Notes: generated by a model from the sequence alone, not told the origin. Shown: positions 52,959 through 62,254, counted from the stretch's first letter. The stretch: DNA of 64,000 bases from Clostridia bacterium (GCA_017623435.1 JAGAPD010000023.1:32203-96202), one strand, 5' to 3'. Translations and numbers: made by a program.

Positions 52959-53549
52959 ATGATAACGACCAGAAGAGAAGTTAACATCGAGAACGTTACG
53001 ACGGATACCGTAAAGAGAATTACGCCTGATAATACCGTTCAAATAAATTCAGAAGTAGAAGTAAGACCTTTTTCCGAGGTATCCGCAGTAGATACTAAGA
53101 AAGAGTATAGAATTACGCCTCACATGGACATGAGCGACCTCATGCCCGTAATTAAGAGCGACGACGTAGTTGAGGAAGAACACGAAACTCCGCGCGCGCT
53201 TGAGAGAAAGACGAAGATGGCGCTTTGTATCTACCTTGCTACCGCGCTTATTATCGCACTTATCGTACTCGTAACGGGTGCAGCGATTACTAACACGAGC
53301 GGTGAGGTTGCGATGCTCGAACAGCAAATCCTTGCTCAGAGCAACGTTTTGAGTGAACAGAACGCGCAAATCACTTACCTTAGCGACGAGCTTACGATTG
53401 AGCAGTCTGCTGGCGAGCTTGGTATGGTTAAGGGCAACGGCGCTACCGAAATTGAAATGCTTTCTCTCTCCGAACAAACGAACTACGAGGCAAGAACGAA
53501 CGCTTTTGACGGTTTTTGTGATTTTATAAGTAGTATTTTCGGAGGCTAA
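52959..53549 (+). CDS. FtsL-like septum protein with long cytoplasmic part
   Basis: 196 residues, one membrane helix (~90-112), a short coiled coil just after it (VAMLEQQILAQSNVLSEQNA) and a long charged N-terminal cytoplasmic region. Position between rsmH and the class B PBP, plus the helix-coil layout, fits FtsL, though FtsL is usually ~110 residues and diverges fast. GTGAGGG precedes the ATG. Confidence 0.65.
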   Translation: MITTRREVNIENVTTDTVKRITPDNTVQINSEVEVRPFSEVSAVDTKKEYRITPHMDMSDLMPVIKSDDVVEEEHETPRALERKTKMALCIYLATALIIALIVLVTGAAITNTSGEVAMLEQQILAQSNVLSEQNAQITYLSDELTIEQSAGELGMVKGNGATEIEMLSLSEQTNYEARTNAFDGFCDFISSIFGG

Positions 53550-53556
53550 TAATTAG

Positions 53557-55449
53557 TTGAATTCCAACAGTTATATTACGACACGTAAGAGGTTATTGAT
53601 TACAGTTATATCAATAACCTTTTTATTTTGCTTTCTTATCGGAAGATTATGGTACTTGCAGATCGTTACTGGCGATCAGCTCCAAGCGAGAGGTGCAGAG
53701 CAATGGCAGCGCGATTTACCGCTAAAAGCTAAGCGTGGAGCAATCCTTGACCGCACGGGCGAAGTGATCGTAGACAGTAAGGACGTTTTTACTATTTACG
53801 TCCGTCCTCGCGCAGTAAAGGACAAAAGGATAGTTGCGTCCGTTTTAGCGGGCGCGCTTGACCTTGACGAAAGCAAGCTTTACCAGAAATTAGTCAGCGC
53901 GACGGTGGGTGAAATTACCGTAAAAAAGAACGTTGATTTTGAAACGGGCAGTAAAATTCGCTCACAGAACTTAGAGGGCGTATATTTTTCGGTAGACAGC
54001 GCGCGCTCGTATCCAAGAAGTGAGTATTTGGCGCAAGTTTTGGGATACACGAACGCCGATAACGAAGGTCAAAACGGCTTAGAGGGCTATTACGACAAGA
54101 TTTTGCGTGGAATTAACGGTTATTCTCTTACCCAAACGGACAACAAAGGCGTGGAATTAGAAGGGAATATAACGCAATATATCCCTGCCGTCGACGGCGC
54201 GTCGCTAAACACAACTTTGGATATTCATATTCAAAGCTTTGCCGAAACTGCAGTAAAGGGCGCAATGAAAGAGTGGAACGCGAAGGGCGTAAATATGCTG
54301 ATTATGGACGTAAAAACGGGTGGAATCGTAGCAATGGCGCATACGCCCTCGTACGATTTAAGCGCGCTTCCCCGTGACGACGTGGATATGCTTAACGCGT
54401 ACAGCAAAAATAAGATGCTCGTCGACGTGTACGAGCCGGGCTCGACCTTCAAAATTTTCACTACCGCGTCGGCGATAGAAAAGGGAGTTGTGGACGAAAA
54501 ATCCACCTTCTTTTGCCCGGGATACCGTATGGTAGACGGACAAAGAATTAAGTGCTGGCGCAGTAAAGGACACGGCTCGCAAACGCTGGGCGAGGGCGTA
54601 ATGAACAGTTGCAACTGCGTTTTTATGGATTTAGCGTTAAAATTAGGAACTAAAGATTTTTACCAAAAACTGCGCGAATTTGGTTTTGGAAGTAAAACGG
54701 GAGTTGATTTTTACGCTGAAAGTGCAGGATTACTTATGAAAGAAAGTGCAGTAAAAACGGTAGATTTAGCGCGTATAGGCTTTGGTCAAGCGGTTGCGGT
54801 AACGCCCCTTCAGCTTCTTTCAGGGGTGTGCGCAGTCGTAAACGGTGGAATTTATAACGCTCCATATTTTGTAGAAAACGCCGTTGATTGCTACGGAAAT
54901 ACCGTGTACGCGCATAAAAATTCTAACCGAAAAGTTTTAAGCGAACGAACGAGTGAGAAGATGCGACTATTACTTGAAGCTGTAGTCGCGCAGGGTAGTG
55001 GTAAGAAAGCAAGCGTGCCGGGATACCGTATAGGAGGCAAAACGGGGACTGCTCAAAAGTATGCAAACGGAGTAATAGCGCAGGGCAAATACGTATCCTC
55101 GTTCGTAGGCTTTGCGCCGGCGGATAATCCGCAATACGCCATACTTATGACTATTGACGAGCCTAACTCGTACGCATATTACGGAAGTATAGTTGCTGCG
55201 CCGTACGTAGGTCAGACTTTTAGTAAAATCTTTGATTATCTTGAAATTAAGCCTACTGAAAATATAGAGGAAACCGAGTGGGTAGCAATGCCTTTTTTGG
55301 ACGGAAAAAGTATAAATGAAAGTATTTCTATACTTGAAAAATTAGGACTTAAATACGAGATAGCAGGAGAGGGAGAGGTAGTAAAGGACACTGTTCCTAT
55401 CGTAGACGAGAGGGTCGCAAAAGGCGATATCGTATTATTAAGAACTTAA
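53557..55449 (+). CDS. class B penicillin-binding protein (SpoVD/PBP2B type)
   Basis: 630 residues. N-terminal membrane helix, dimerisation domain, and transpeptidase domain with SxxK in PGSTFK, SxN in NSCN and KTG in GGKTGTAQ. A single PASTA-like module closes the protein (~575-630, AMPFLDGKSINESISILEKL), as in SpoVD. It crosslinks septal or spore-cortex peptidoglycan. TTG start with GGAGG upstream. Palindrome member 6 follows 8 nt after the stop. The expected mraY, murD and ftsW are not downstream. Confidence 0.92.
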   Translation: MNSNSYITTRKRLLITVISITFLFCFLIGRLWYLQIVTGDQLQARGAEQWQRDLPLKAKRGAILDRTGEVIVDSKDVFTIYVRPRAVKDKRIVASVLAGALDLDESKLYQKLVSATVGEITVKKNVDFETGSKIRSQNLEGVYFSVDSARSYPRSEYLAQVLGYTNADNEGQNGLEGYYDKILRGINGYSLTQTDNKGVELEGNITQYIPAVDGASLNTTLDIHIQSFAETAVKGAMKEWNAKGVNMLIMDVKTGGIVAMAHTPSYDLSALPRDDVDMLNAYSKNKMLVDVYEPGSTFKIFTTASAIEKGVVDEKSTFFCPGYRMVDGQRIKCWRSKGHGSQTLGEGVMNSCNCVFMDLALKLGTKDFYQKLREFGFGSKTGVDFYAESAGLLMKESAVKTVDLARIGFGQAVAVTPLQLLSGVCAVVNGGIYNAPYFVENAVDCYGNTVYAHKNSNRKVLSERTSEKMRLLLEAVVAQGSGKKASVPGYRIGGKTGTAQKYANGVIAQGKYVSSFVGFAPADNPQYAILMTIDEPNSYAYYGSIVAAPYVGQTFSKIFDYLEIKPTENIEETEWVAMPFLDGKSINESISILEKLGLKYEIAGEGEVVKDTVPIVDERVAKGDIVLLRT

Positions 55450-55457
55450 AAAAAGAA

Positions 55458-55490
55458 AAAACGGCGTAGTACGTACTGCGCCGTTTTACT
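55458..55490 (+). terminator. terminator after the PBP; member 6 of the 30-bp palindrome family
   Basis: AAAACGGCGTAGTAC / GTACTGCGCCGTTTT is an almost perfect 15-bp-arm palindrome (one T-G pair). Core 55458-55487 fits AAAACG-N7-ACGT-N7-CGTTTT exactly. Confidence 0.88.
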
Positions 55491-55504
55491 ATTTTACACA
55501 TAAA

Positions 55505-55541
55505 AATGCTCCGAAACTCATTAAAGATCGGAGCATTTTAC
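55505..55541 (-). terminator. terminator of the PHP gene
   Basis: AATGCTCCGA / TCGGAGCATT stem with a ~15-nt loop, A/T-rich on both sides. Downstream of the minus-strand PHP gene, so it probably ends that transcript. Confidence 0.75.
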
Positions 55542-55545
55542 TTTA

Positions 55546-56295
55546 CTATAAATTTTCAAACATAAGTTTAATTCCCATGTTTTTGATAAGAGAGCAAGCG
55601 TTATGAACGCGCGAGGGCTTGTATTCGCTGATGATATGACTGTCAAATCCTACCGACAGTTTTACGCCCGTCTTTTTAATTATTTCTTGCTGTTCTTTGT
55701 TTTTGAAAAACTCACTAACGTAGTCGTGAGGTTTAAATTCGTGCGAGCTGTCAAGGTTGACGTTTATCTCCCAAAAGATTCCGTTTTCCGCCATTTTCTT
55801 AAAATAGCGATACGGGCTTTCACCTATATCAGAAATATACTTAAATAAATCGGTATGCGCGATACCCGTAGGGCAACCGCATCTTTTAGCGAACGAGAAA
55901 ATATCACCTTTTGCAATCGAAACGTTTACCTTGTCTAAGCTCTCAACGAGGCAAAAATCAAAGAAGGAAACGTCCGCGCTGTCAGGCAGGGCAAAATTGT
56001 GTTTTCCTATTGCCGTAGCGATTTCAATGCCACGCATAATCTTGATTTTCTTTTCGTACTTTTCTTTAAGTAGCGTGATATGCTCGTAGTAGTGGCGAAG
56101 CGTCCTATCGTAGTCGACGCTAAGGTCCGTGCCTCTATTGTAGCAAAGCTCGCGTCTTGCCAAGCCTACGCCGTAATTGTGATCGCAAATTCCCAGCATC
56201 GTGATTCCGCCAGCGATAGCCGTTTCAATAACTTTCTTGGGCTCGTCGGGAGAATCAAACGAATAGTTGGTATGCGCGTGTAAATCCTGAATCAT
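55546..56295 (-). CDS. PHP domain phosphoesterase
   Basis: 249 residues starting MIQDLHAHTNYSFDSP, the first PHP metal motif (HxH). Later motifs: ICDHN near 37, RGIEIA near 88, GIAHTDLF near 142 and FDSHI near 215. Histidinol phosphatase-like or related sugar-phosphate phosphatase; exact substrate unknown. It lies between a terminator and the DeoR gene on the same strand. Confidence 0.85.
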   Translation of the reverse strand: MIQDLHAHTNYSFDSPDEPKKVIETAIAGGITMLGICDHNYGVGLARRELCYNRGTDLSVDYDRTLRHYYEHITLLKEKYEKKIKIMRGIEIATAIGKHNFALPDSADVSFFDFCLVESLDKVNVSIAKGDIFSFAKRCGCPTGIAHTDLFKYISDIGESPYRYFKKMAENGIFWEINVNLDSSHEFKPHDYVSEFFKNKEQQEIIKKTGVKLSVGFDSHIISEYKPSRVHNACSLIKNMGIKLMFENL

Positions 56296-56363
56296 TATTT
56301 TTCCGTCCTTCGTGGAATGTTTTCATTATAACACATTTTCGCGATAATGCAAGCAATTTTTTG

Positions 56364-57101
56364 CTAATACACGAACTTCGTGATTCCGTCCTCAAGCTCA
56401 GCAGGCGGAGCAAGGTCGGTCGCTACGAAATCGTAAGCGGATAGAGGAGCAAGTTTATAAGTTCCGTGCGCGCCAAACTTCGTGTGATCAACGAGCAGTA
56501 TTCTCTTTTGACTGCGCTCAAACGCCACGCGCTTGATTTCCTTTTGGTCAAGCGAGCTTTCGTAAGTTGCGCCACCTATAACCGCCACGCAGGACGCAAG
56601 CATCAGATCGAACGAAAAATCCTCTAACTGTCGCGCCGTCCAGCTCCCCGTCGTAGCGTTCGTGTTAAAATGCACGCTACCGCCCAAAAGAATAAGGTTA
56701 ATATTTTTCTTTTTAGAAAGCTGTATTGCCGTCTGCAAGTTGTTCGTCACTACGGTCTTGTGGTTAAGATCAATTCTCTCCGCAAGCGCAAGAGCAGTGG
56801 ACGAGCTGTCGATAAAAACGCTCTTAAAGGGCGGAATGTAAAGTATCGCCTTAGTTGCTACGCGCTCCTTTTCGTTAGCGTTGCGTTCCATACGGAAAAA
56901 TATGGAAACCTCCTCCGCGTTTTCAGGCAAAGTCGCGCCACCGTGACTGCGCTCAACCAGTCCCATATTTTGCATTTCAGCAAGGTCGCGTCGTATCGTC
57001 GCCTCGCTCACAAATAGCTCTTTCGCGAGCGAATTTACCGCCGAATTTTTAGTGCTTTTTAAGATTTTCAAAATCTCTTTTTGTCGTTCCGTGAGTGCCA
57101 T
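56364..57101 (-). CDS. DeoR family sugar repressor, likely of the rhamnose operon
   Basis: 245 residues: N-terminal helix-turn-helix (SLAKELFVSEATIRRDLAEM) and the DeoR C-terminal sugar-phosphate sensor (DSSSTALALAERI, then LGGSV and DHTKFG). Divergent from rhaB across a shared 181-bp region with operator repeats just downstream of its own -10 box, which suggests autoregulation. The inducer could be rhamnulose-1-phosphate, by family analogy. Confidence 0.92.
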   Translation of the reverse strand: MALTERQKEILKILKSTKNSAVNSLAKELFVSEATIRRDLAEMQNMGLVERSHGGATLPENAEEVSIFFRMERNANEKERVATKAILYIPPFKSVFIDSSSTALALAERIDLNHKTVVTNNLQTAIQLSKKKNINLILLGGSVHFNTNATTGSWTARQLEDFSFDLMLASCVAVIGGATYESSLDQKEIKRVAFERSQKRILLVDHTKFGAHGTYKLAPLSAYDFVATDLAPPAELEDGITKFVY

Positions 57102-57139
57102 TAGCGTCCCCTTGTGGAAAAAATCCTTAATTTTGTGGA

Positions 57140-57180
57140 TAAATGCGCGTTTTGTGCGCGTTTATGCTCATTTATGCTCA
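57140..57180. promoter_or_regulatory. DeoR operator: four phased decamers
   Basis: Read on the minus strand: TGAGCATAAA, TGAGCATAAA, CGCGCACAAA, ACGCGCATTT, in 10-bp register. On the plus strand the last two are perfect copies of TTTATGCTCA (57161-57180). It lies right behind the -10 box of the DeoR gene. Confidence 0.7.
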
Positions 57181-57181
57181 T

Positions 57182-57210
57182 ATTATACCCAAAAAAATTT
57201 TTTTTGTCAA
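57182..57210 (-). promoter_or_regulatory. promoter of the DeoR gene
   Basis: On the minus strand TTGACA (57210-57205) and TATAAT (57187-57182), 17-bp spacer. Confidence 0.8.
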
Positions 57211-57225
57211 TCTTTTGAACATATA

Positions 57226-57254
57226 TAGACAAGCAAAACAAATTATGATATAAT
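57226..57254 (+). promoter_or_regulatory. promoter of the rhamnose/BMC operon
   Basis: TAGACA at 57226-57231 and TATAAT at 57249-57254, 17-bp spacer, followed by GGAG before the rhaB ATG. Confidence 0.8.
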
Positions 57255-57282
57255 AATTACAACAAAATAAACGGAGCGAATT

Positions 57283-58668
57283 ATGAAGTATTATTTAGCA
57301 ATTGATATAGGGGCGTCTTCAGGTAGACATATAGTTGCTCACCTTGAGGACGGGAAAATGATTTGCGAGGAAATTTACCGCTTTGAGAACGGTCCTGAAA
57401 CGCTGACGGCGTACGACGGCAAACAGCATCTTATGTGGTCGCCCGAGCGTCTTTACCGCGAGATTATCGCAGGACTTAAAAGGGCGAAGGAAGTGGGCAA
57501 AGTTCCTTATTCGGTAGGTATCGACACCTGGGGCGTTGACTACGCGCTCTTGGACGAAAACGACGAGGCTATCGGCGGAATTTATTGCTACCGCGACACG
57601 AGAACGCAAAACACCATTCCTATGGTGCACGCAATTATTCCCTTTGCCGACCTTTACGCAAAGACGGGTATCCAGTTTGCATCCTTTAACACCATCTATC
57701 AGCTTATGGACGACAAGCTCACGGGCAGAATGGATAAGGCAAAATCAATGCTTATGCTCCCTGATTACCTCCATTTCCGTCTTACTGGCGTTAAAAAGCA
57801 AGAATACACCAACGCAACCACTTCGGGTATGGTAAATTCCGTAACGCACGAGTGGGACGAAGAAATTATTGAAAAAATGGGATTTAAGCGCGAGCTTTTC
57901 AAACCGCTTACTCAGCCCGGAACTGAAGTGGGTGAGTTTAGTGAAGAAGTAGCGAAAGCGGTAGGTTATTCGGCAAAGGTCGTATTACCTGCAACTCACG
58001 ACACGGCAAGTGCAGTTTTGGCAGCGCCTCTTAGCGGACAAACGCCTTACATATCCAGCGGAACTTGGTCGCTACTTGGCGTAGAGCAAAATTACGCTCA
58101 CACCTCCGCCCCTGCAATGGAGGCAGGATATTCCAACGAGGGTAGTCTTAACCAGACTTTCCGCCTTCAGATCAACATTATGGGACTGTGGATGATTCAG
58201 CAGGTCCGTCACGAGCTCGGCGATAAATACAGTTTCGTAGAACTCGTTAATATGGCAAAGGAAAATCCCGTCGACTACGAAATCAACGTCAACGACCAAA
58301 GATTTTTAGCGCCCGAGAATATGACCAAAGAAATTAACGACGCCGTAGGCAAAACGCTTACGGTAGGCGAAATGGCTTACGTTATCTATAATAACCTTGC
58401 TCGCTACTACGATATTGCGCTCAAAGCGCTTGAAGAAGTAACGGGTGAAAAGTACGACACGCTCAATATTATCGGTGGCGGAAGTAAAAACGCTTTCCTT
58501 AACGAGCTTACCGCAAAGTACACGGGCAAAAAGGTTATCACGGGCCCTGCCGAGGGTACGGCAATCGGTAACCTTATGATGCAAATGGTAGGCGCTGGCG
58601 ATATAGCTAACGTTAAAGAGGGCAGACGAATCATCACGAAATCTTTTGACATTAATAACGTCAACTAA
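57283..58668 (+). CDS. rhaB: rhamnulokinase
   Basis: 461 residues of the FGGY kinase family. N-terminal phosphate loop DIGASSGRH near 6-14, and the VGIDTWGVDYALLD motif near 79-92 is typical of RhaB. C-terminal GGGSKNAFLNELTA near 402-415 binds ATP. It makes L-rhamnulose-1-phosphate. First gene of the operon, immediately followed by rhaA. The DeoR repressor is divergent. Confidence 0.95.
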   Translation: MKYYLAIDIGASSGRHIVAHLEDGKMICEEIYRFENGPETLTAYDGKQHLMWSPERLYREIIAGLKRAKEVGKVPYSVGIDTWGVDYALLDENDEAIGGIYCYRDTRTQNTIPMVHAIIPFADLYAKTGIQFASFNTIYQLMDDKLTGRMDKAKSMLMLPDYLHFRLTGVKKQEYTNATTSGMVNSVTHEWDEEIIEKMGFKRELFKPLTQPGTEVGEFSEEVAKAVGYSAKVVLPATHDTASAVLAAPLSGQTPYISSGTWSLLGVEQNYAHTSAPAMEAGYSNEGSLNQTFRLQINIMGLWMIQQVRHELGDKYSFVELVNMAKENPVDYEINVNDQRFLAPENMTKEINDAVGKTLTVGEMAYVIYNNLARYYDIALKALEEVTGEKYDTLNIIGGGSKNAFLNELTAKYTGKKVITGPAEGTAIGNLMMQMVGAGDIANVKEGRRIITKSFDINNVN

Positions 58669-58700
58669 TTAAAGAAAAAATAATAAATAAGGAGATAAAT

Positions 58701-59945
58701 ATGTCTAGATACGAAGAAGCGAAAAAGATTTATGCTAACTACGGCATAGACACCGAAAAAGCAATCGAAAGACTTGGCAAGATTGCAGTCAGCGTACATT
58801 GCTGGCAGGGCGACGACGTAATCGGTTTTGACGGAAGTGACTCTCTTTCCGGTGGTATTCAGACGACGGGTAACTATCCCGGTCGCGCTACTACGCCCGA
58901 AGAGCTTTTTTCCGACCTTACCAAAGCGTTTGCGCTTATGCCCGGAAAGAGAAGAGTAAACGTTCACGCTTGCTACGCTATACTTGGCGAGGATAAGGGC
59001 AAGGTTGACCGTGACGCTTACACCTACAAGTATTTTGAGCCTTGGGTAAAATGGGCAAAGGAAAACGGACTTGAAGGCGTTGACTTCAACCCCACCTTCT
59101 TTGGTCATCCTATGATGAAAGACGGTCTTTCCCTTTCTTCCCCCGACGAAGAAACCAGACAGTTCTGGGTACGTCACGGAAAAGCGTGCTTGCAAATCGC
59201 CGCTGAAATGGGTAAAGCAATGGGTAGTCCTTGCGCAGTAAACATTTGGATTCCCGACGGATACAAGGATATTCCCACCGACAGACTTGGTCCTCGTCAG
59301 CGCCTCATTAAATCGCTTGACGAAATGCTCGAGGGCTACGACAAAGAATGGGTTATCCCTGCAGTTGAAAGCAAGGTATTCGGTATCGGTCTTGAAAGCT
59401 ATACGGTAGGTAGCAACGAGTTCTATCAGAACTACGCCGCAACTCGCGGAATTTGTTGCTTGCTCGACACCGGCCACTATCATCCCACCGAAGTCGTGTC
59501 TGACAAGATTCCTTCGCTCCTTGCATTCTACGACAGAGTTCTTCTTCACGTATCCCGTCCTGTAAGATGGGATAGCGACCACGTAGTAGTGGTAGATGAC
59601 GAACTTAAAGAGCTTTCTAAAGAAATCATTCGTAACGAGGCTGACGGCAAGGTTATGATTGCGCTCGACTACTTCGACGCAAGCATCAACCGTCTTTGCG
59701 CTTTCGTAACGGGCGTAAGATCTATGCACAAGGCGCTCCTTTGCGCAATGCTCCAGCCCTACGAAGAGATGAAAAAGCTCCAGGACGAGGCAAACTTCAC
59801 CAAAGTGTTGTATATGCACGAGAGAGTTAAGTTCTTGCCCTTCGTGGACGTTTGGGACGAATACCTCCGCCGCCAAGGTCTTAGCGAGGACTGGTACGAG
59901 GAAGTAGAGAAGTTCGAAAAAGAAGTAATCGCTAAAAGAGTGTAA
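58701..59945 (+). CDS. rhaA: L-rhamnose isomerase
   Basis: 414 residues, the family length. N-terminal SVHCWQGDDV near 31-40 and GRATTPEEL near 60; metal ligands in DTGHYHPTEVVSDK near 254-267 and LHVSRPVRWDSDHVV near 278-292. It converts L-rhamnose to L-rhamnulose. GGAG precedes the ATG. A weak GGCAA/TTGCC hairpin follows the gene (59949-59964), perhaps tuning expression of the next genes. Confidence 0.97.
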   Translation: MSRYEEAKKIYANYGIDTEKAIERLGKIAVSVHCWQGDDVIGFDGSDSLSGGIQTTGNYPGRATTPEELFSDLTKAFALMPGKRRVNVHACYAILGEDKGKVDRDAYTYKYFEPWVKWAKENGLEGVDFNPTFFGHPMMKDGLSLSSPDEETRQFWVRHGKACLQIAAEMGKAMGSPCAVNIWIPDGYKDIPTDRLGPRQRLIKSLDEMLEGYDKEWVIPAVESKVFGIGLESYTVGSNEFYQNYAATRGICCLLDTGHYHPTEVVSDKIPSLLAFYDRVLLHVSRPVRWDSDHVVVVDDELKELSKEIIRNEADGKVMIALDYFDASINRLCAFVTGVRSMHKALLCAMLQPYEEMKKLQDEANFTKVLYMHERVKFLPFVDVWDEYLRRQGLSEDWYEEVEKFEKEVIAKRV

Positions 59946-60030
59946 ATAACGGCAATAAATTTTGCCCTTATATAGAGATAAATAATCTCAAACCAAAATA
60001 AAAAATCTATAAAAGGAAAGGTATAAAACT

Positions 60031-60780
60031 ATGAAATCTCCCTTTGAAATCAAAAAGGAAATTTGCGAAGTAGGTCACAAGCTTTGGCTCAAAGGTTTCG
60101 TTGCTGCAAACGACGGTAACATCTCCGTAAAAATCAACGACAACGAATACTACTGCACGCCTACCGGTGTATCCAAGGGTTCTTTGACGCCTGATATGAT
60201 CATCAAGGTTGACAAGGACGGAAAGAAGCTTGAAGGCAAGCTCAATCCTTCTTCCGAAATCAAGATGCACATGAGAGTGTACAGAGAACGCCCCGACGTA
60301 ACGGCGGTAGTTCACGCACATCCTCCCGTTGCAACTGCTTTCACGGTAGCGGATATTGACCTTGACCAGTACATTCTTCCCGAGGCAGTCCTTACCATCG
60401 GCGCAGTACCCACCTGTGATTACGGTACTCCCTCCACGATGGAAATTCCCGATTCGCTTGATCCCTATCTTCAGGACCACGACGCATTCTTGCTCCGTAA
60501 CCACGGCGCGCTTACCGTAGGCTGTGATCTTAATAAGGCGTTCTTCGTAATGGAAGAAGTAGAGTTCAACGCAGTTATCTGCAAGAACGCTATGGACCTT
60601 GGCGCAGTACACGAAATTTCCAGAGACGGTCTTGCAAAGCTTATGGAGCTTCGTAAGAAGATGAAGCTTCCCGGACGCCATCCTGGTATCGAGTACGACG
60701 AGCCTGCTACTTGCGGATGCAGTAAAGAAGAGCTCGTTGAGGTTATTACCCGTAAAGTGTTAGAGGCTCTTGGTAAGTAA
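60031..60780 (+). CDS. class II aldolase (rhamnulose/fuculose-1-phosphate) with encapsulation tail
   Basis: 249 residues. Aldolase II motifs: ANDGNIS near 25, PTGVSKGSL near 48, VVHAHPPVATAF near 91-102 and LRNHGALTVG near 155. The split product is L-lactaldehyde plus DHAP. After ~215 a Pro/Cys linker leads to an amphipathic helix (SKEELVEVITRKVLEALGK), the usual BMC encapsulation peptide for this aldolase. Position after rhaA favours rhamnulose-1-phosphate as substrate. Confidence 0.88.
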   Translation: MKSPFEIKKEICEVGHKLWLKGFVAANDGNISVKINDNEYYCTPTGVSKGSLTPDMIIKVDKDGKKLEGKLNPSSEIKMHMRVYRERPDVTAVVHAHPPVATAFTVADIDLDQYILPEAVLTIGAVPTCDYGTPSTMEIPDSLDPYLQDHDAFLLRNHGALTVGCDLNKAFFVMEEVEFNAVICKNAMDLGAVHEISRDGLAKLMELRKKMKLPGRHPGIEYDEPATCGCSKEELVEVITRKVLEALGK

Positions 60781-60796
60781 ATTTAGGAGTTAAACT

Positions 60797-62254
60797 ATGG
60801 CAATAAATTGGACGGAAACCCAAATTGAAGAAGTGATTGCATCAGTAATCAAATCTCTCAAAAGCGGTCAAGTGACCGTAAATAACACTTGGGATTCCAC
60901 GCAATATAACGGCCGCAAGCTTATAGGCGTTTACGCGGATATGAACGACGCGATTGACGCGGCTACGGCAGGTTATAAAGCGGTGCGTGCAATGTCGCTT
61001 GAAGAGCGTGAAAAGGTTATTTCCGCTATTCGCGACTTGTGTCGTAAAGAAGCGCCCGTTATGGCTCAGCTTGGCGTTGACGAAACGAAAATGGGTAAGG
61101 TGTCGCATAAGACGGCAAAACATATTCTCGTTGCGGATAAAACTCCGGGCACGGCTGATATCGTTGCTCAGGTAAAAACGGGTGATTACGGATTGACGCT
61201 TACCGAGATGGCGCCTTTTGGCGTAGTCGGTAGCATAACTCCCAGCACAAATCCCTCCGAAACGGTTATTTGTAACAGTATCGGTATGATTGCCGCAGGT
61301 AACGGAGTAGTGTTCAATCCTCACCCCAACGCAATTGCAACGTCCAATTACGCAGTTGACCTCGTAAACCGCGCGTCAGCTTCCGCTGGCGGACCGAAAG
61401 TGTTAGTAGCGTCGGTGCAAAAGCCCACGCTTGACACCGCTCAGATTATGTATCAGCACCCCAATATCAGACTTTTGGTATGTACGGGTGGACCTGGCGT
61501 AGTAAGGAGCGTACTTTCCAGCGGTAAAAAGGCAATCGGCGCGGGAGCGGGCAATCCCCCCGTTATCGTGGACGATACTGCGGACGTTAAAAAAGCTGCA
61601 AAAGATATTATCGACGGTTGTACGTTTGACAACAACCTTCCTTGTATCGCCGAAAAAGAAGTGTTTGCGTTTAGTAATATCGCAGACCAGCTTATTTCGG
61701 GAATGCTTGAAAACGGAGCGTATAAAATTACGAAAGAGCAAGCAGACAAGCTTGCAAGCATCGTTTTAGTGGATTCCAAAAATCCCAAAACGGGAATTAT
61801 CAAAAAAGTCGTTAACCGTGAATGCGTAGGTCGTGACGCGTCCGTGCTTTTAGAAAAAATAGGCGTTAGAGTAGGTGATGAAGTTCGTTGTATTATTTGC
61901 GAAACTGATTTCAATCATCCTTTCGTTCAAGAAGAGCTTATGATGCCCATTCTTCCTATCGTACGCGTTCGCAACATTGACGAGGCAATCGACCTCGCGG
62001 TAAAAGCGGAACACGGCAATCGCCATACGGCGCATATGCACTCGAAGAATATCGACCACCTCACGCGTTTTGCTCGCGCGGTGGAAACGACGATTTTCGT
62101 AAAGAACGCGCCCTCGTACGCTGGAATAGGATTCGGCGGAGAAGGACACACCACCTTTACGATAGCAGGACCTACGGGCGAGGGTATTACCAGTGCGCGT
62201 AGCTTCACCAGATATCGCCGTTGCGTAATGGCTGATAATTTCAGAATTATCTAA
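60797..62254 (+). CDS. CoA-acylating aldehyde dehydrogenase (PduP-like), microcompartment-tagged
   Basis: 485 residues. Residues ~1-22 form an amphipathic helix (WTETQIEEVIASVIKSLKSG), typical of the N-terminal tag of PduP-type enzymes. Cofactor motif TEMAPFGVVGSITPSTNP near 134-152 and catalytic Cys283 in NNLPCIAEKE. It should oxidise lactaldehyde or propionaldehyde to the acyl-CoA. AGGAG precedes the ATG. Confidence 0.92.
   Translation: MAINWTETQIEEVIASVIKSLKSGQVTVNNTWDSTQYNGRKLIGVYADMNDAIDAATAGYKAVRAMSLEEREKVISAIRDLCRKEAPVMAQLGVDETKMGKVSHKTAKHILVADKTPGTADIVAQVKTGDYGLTLTEMAPFGVVGSITPSTNPSETVICNSIGMIAAGNGVVFNPHPNAIATSNYAVDLVNRASASAGGPKVLVASVQKPTLDTAQIMYQHPNIRLLVCTGGPGVVRSVLSSGKKAIGAGAGNPPVIVDDTADVKKAAKDIIDGCTFDNNLPCIAEKEVFAFSNIADQLISGMLENGAYKITKEQADKLASIVLVDSKNPKTGIIKKVVNRECVGRDASVLLEKIGVRVGDEVRCIICETDFNHPFVQEELMMPILPIVRVRNIDEAIDLAVKAEHGNRHTAHMHSKNIDHLTRFARAVETTIFVKNAPSYAGIGFGGEGHTTFTIAGPTGEGITSARSFTRYRRCVMADNFRII

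Noticed and set aside
59949..59964. A terminator between rhaA and the aldolase gene
   Set aside because: The GGCAA/TTGCC stem is only 5 bp and lacks a T-run; at most a weak attenuator or processing site.
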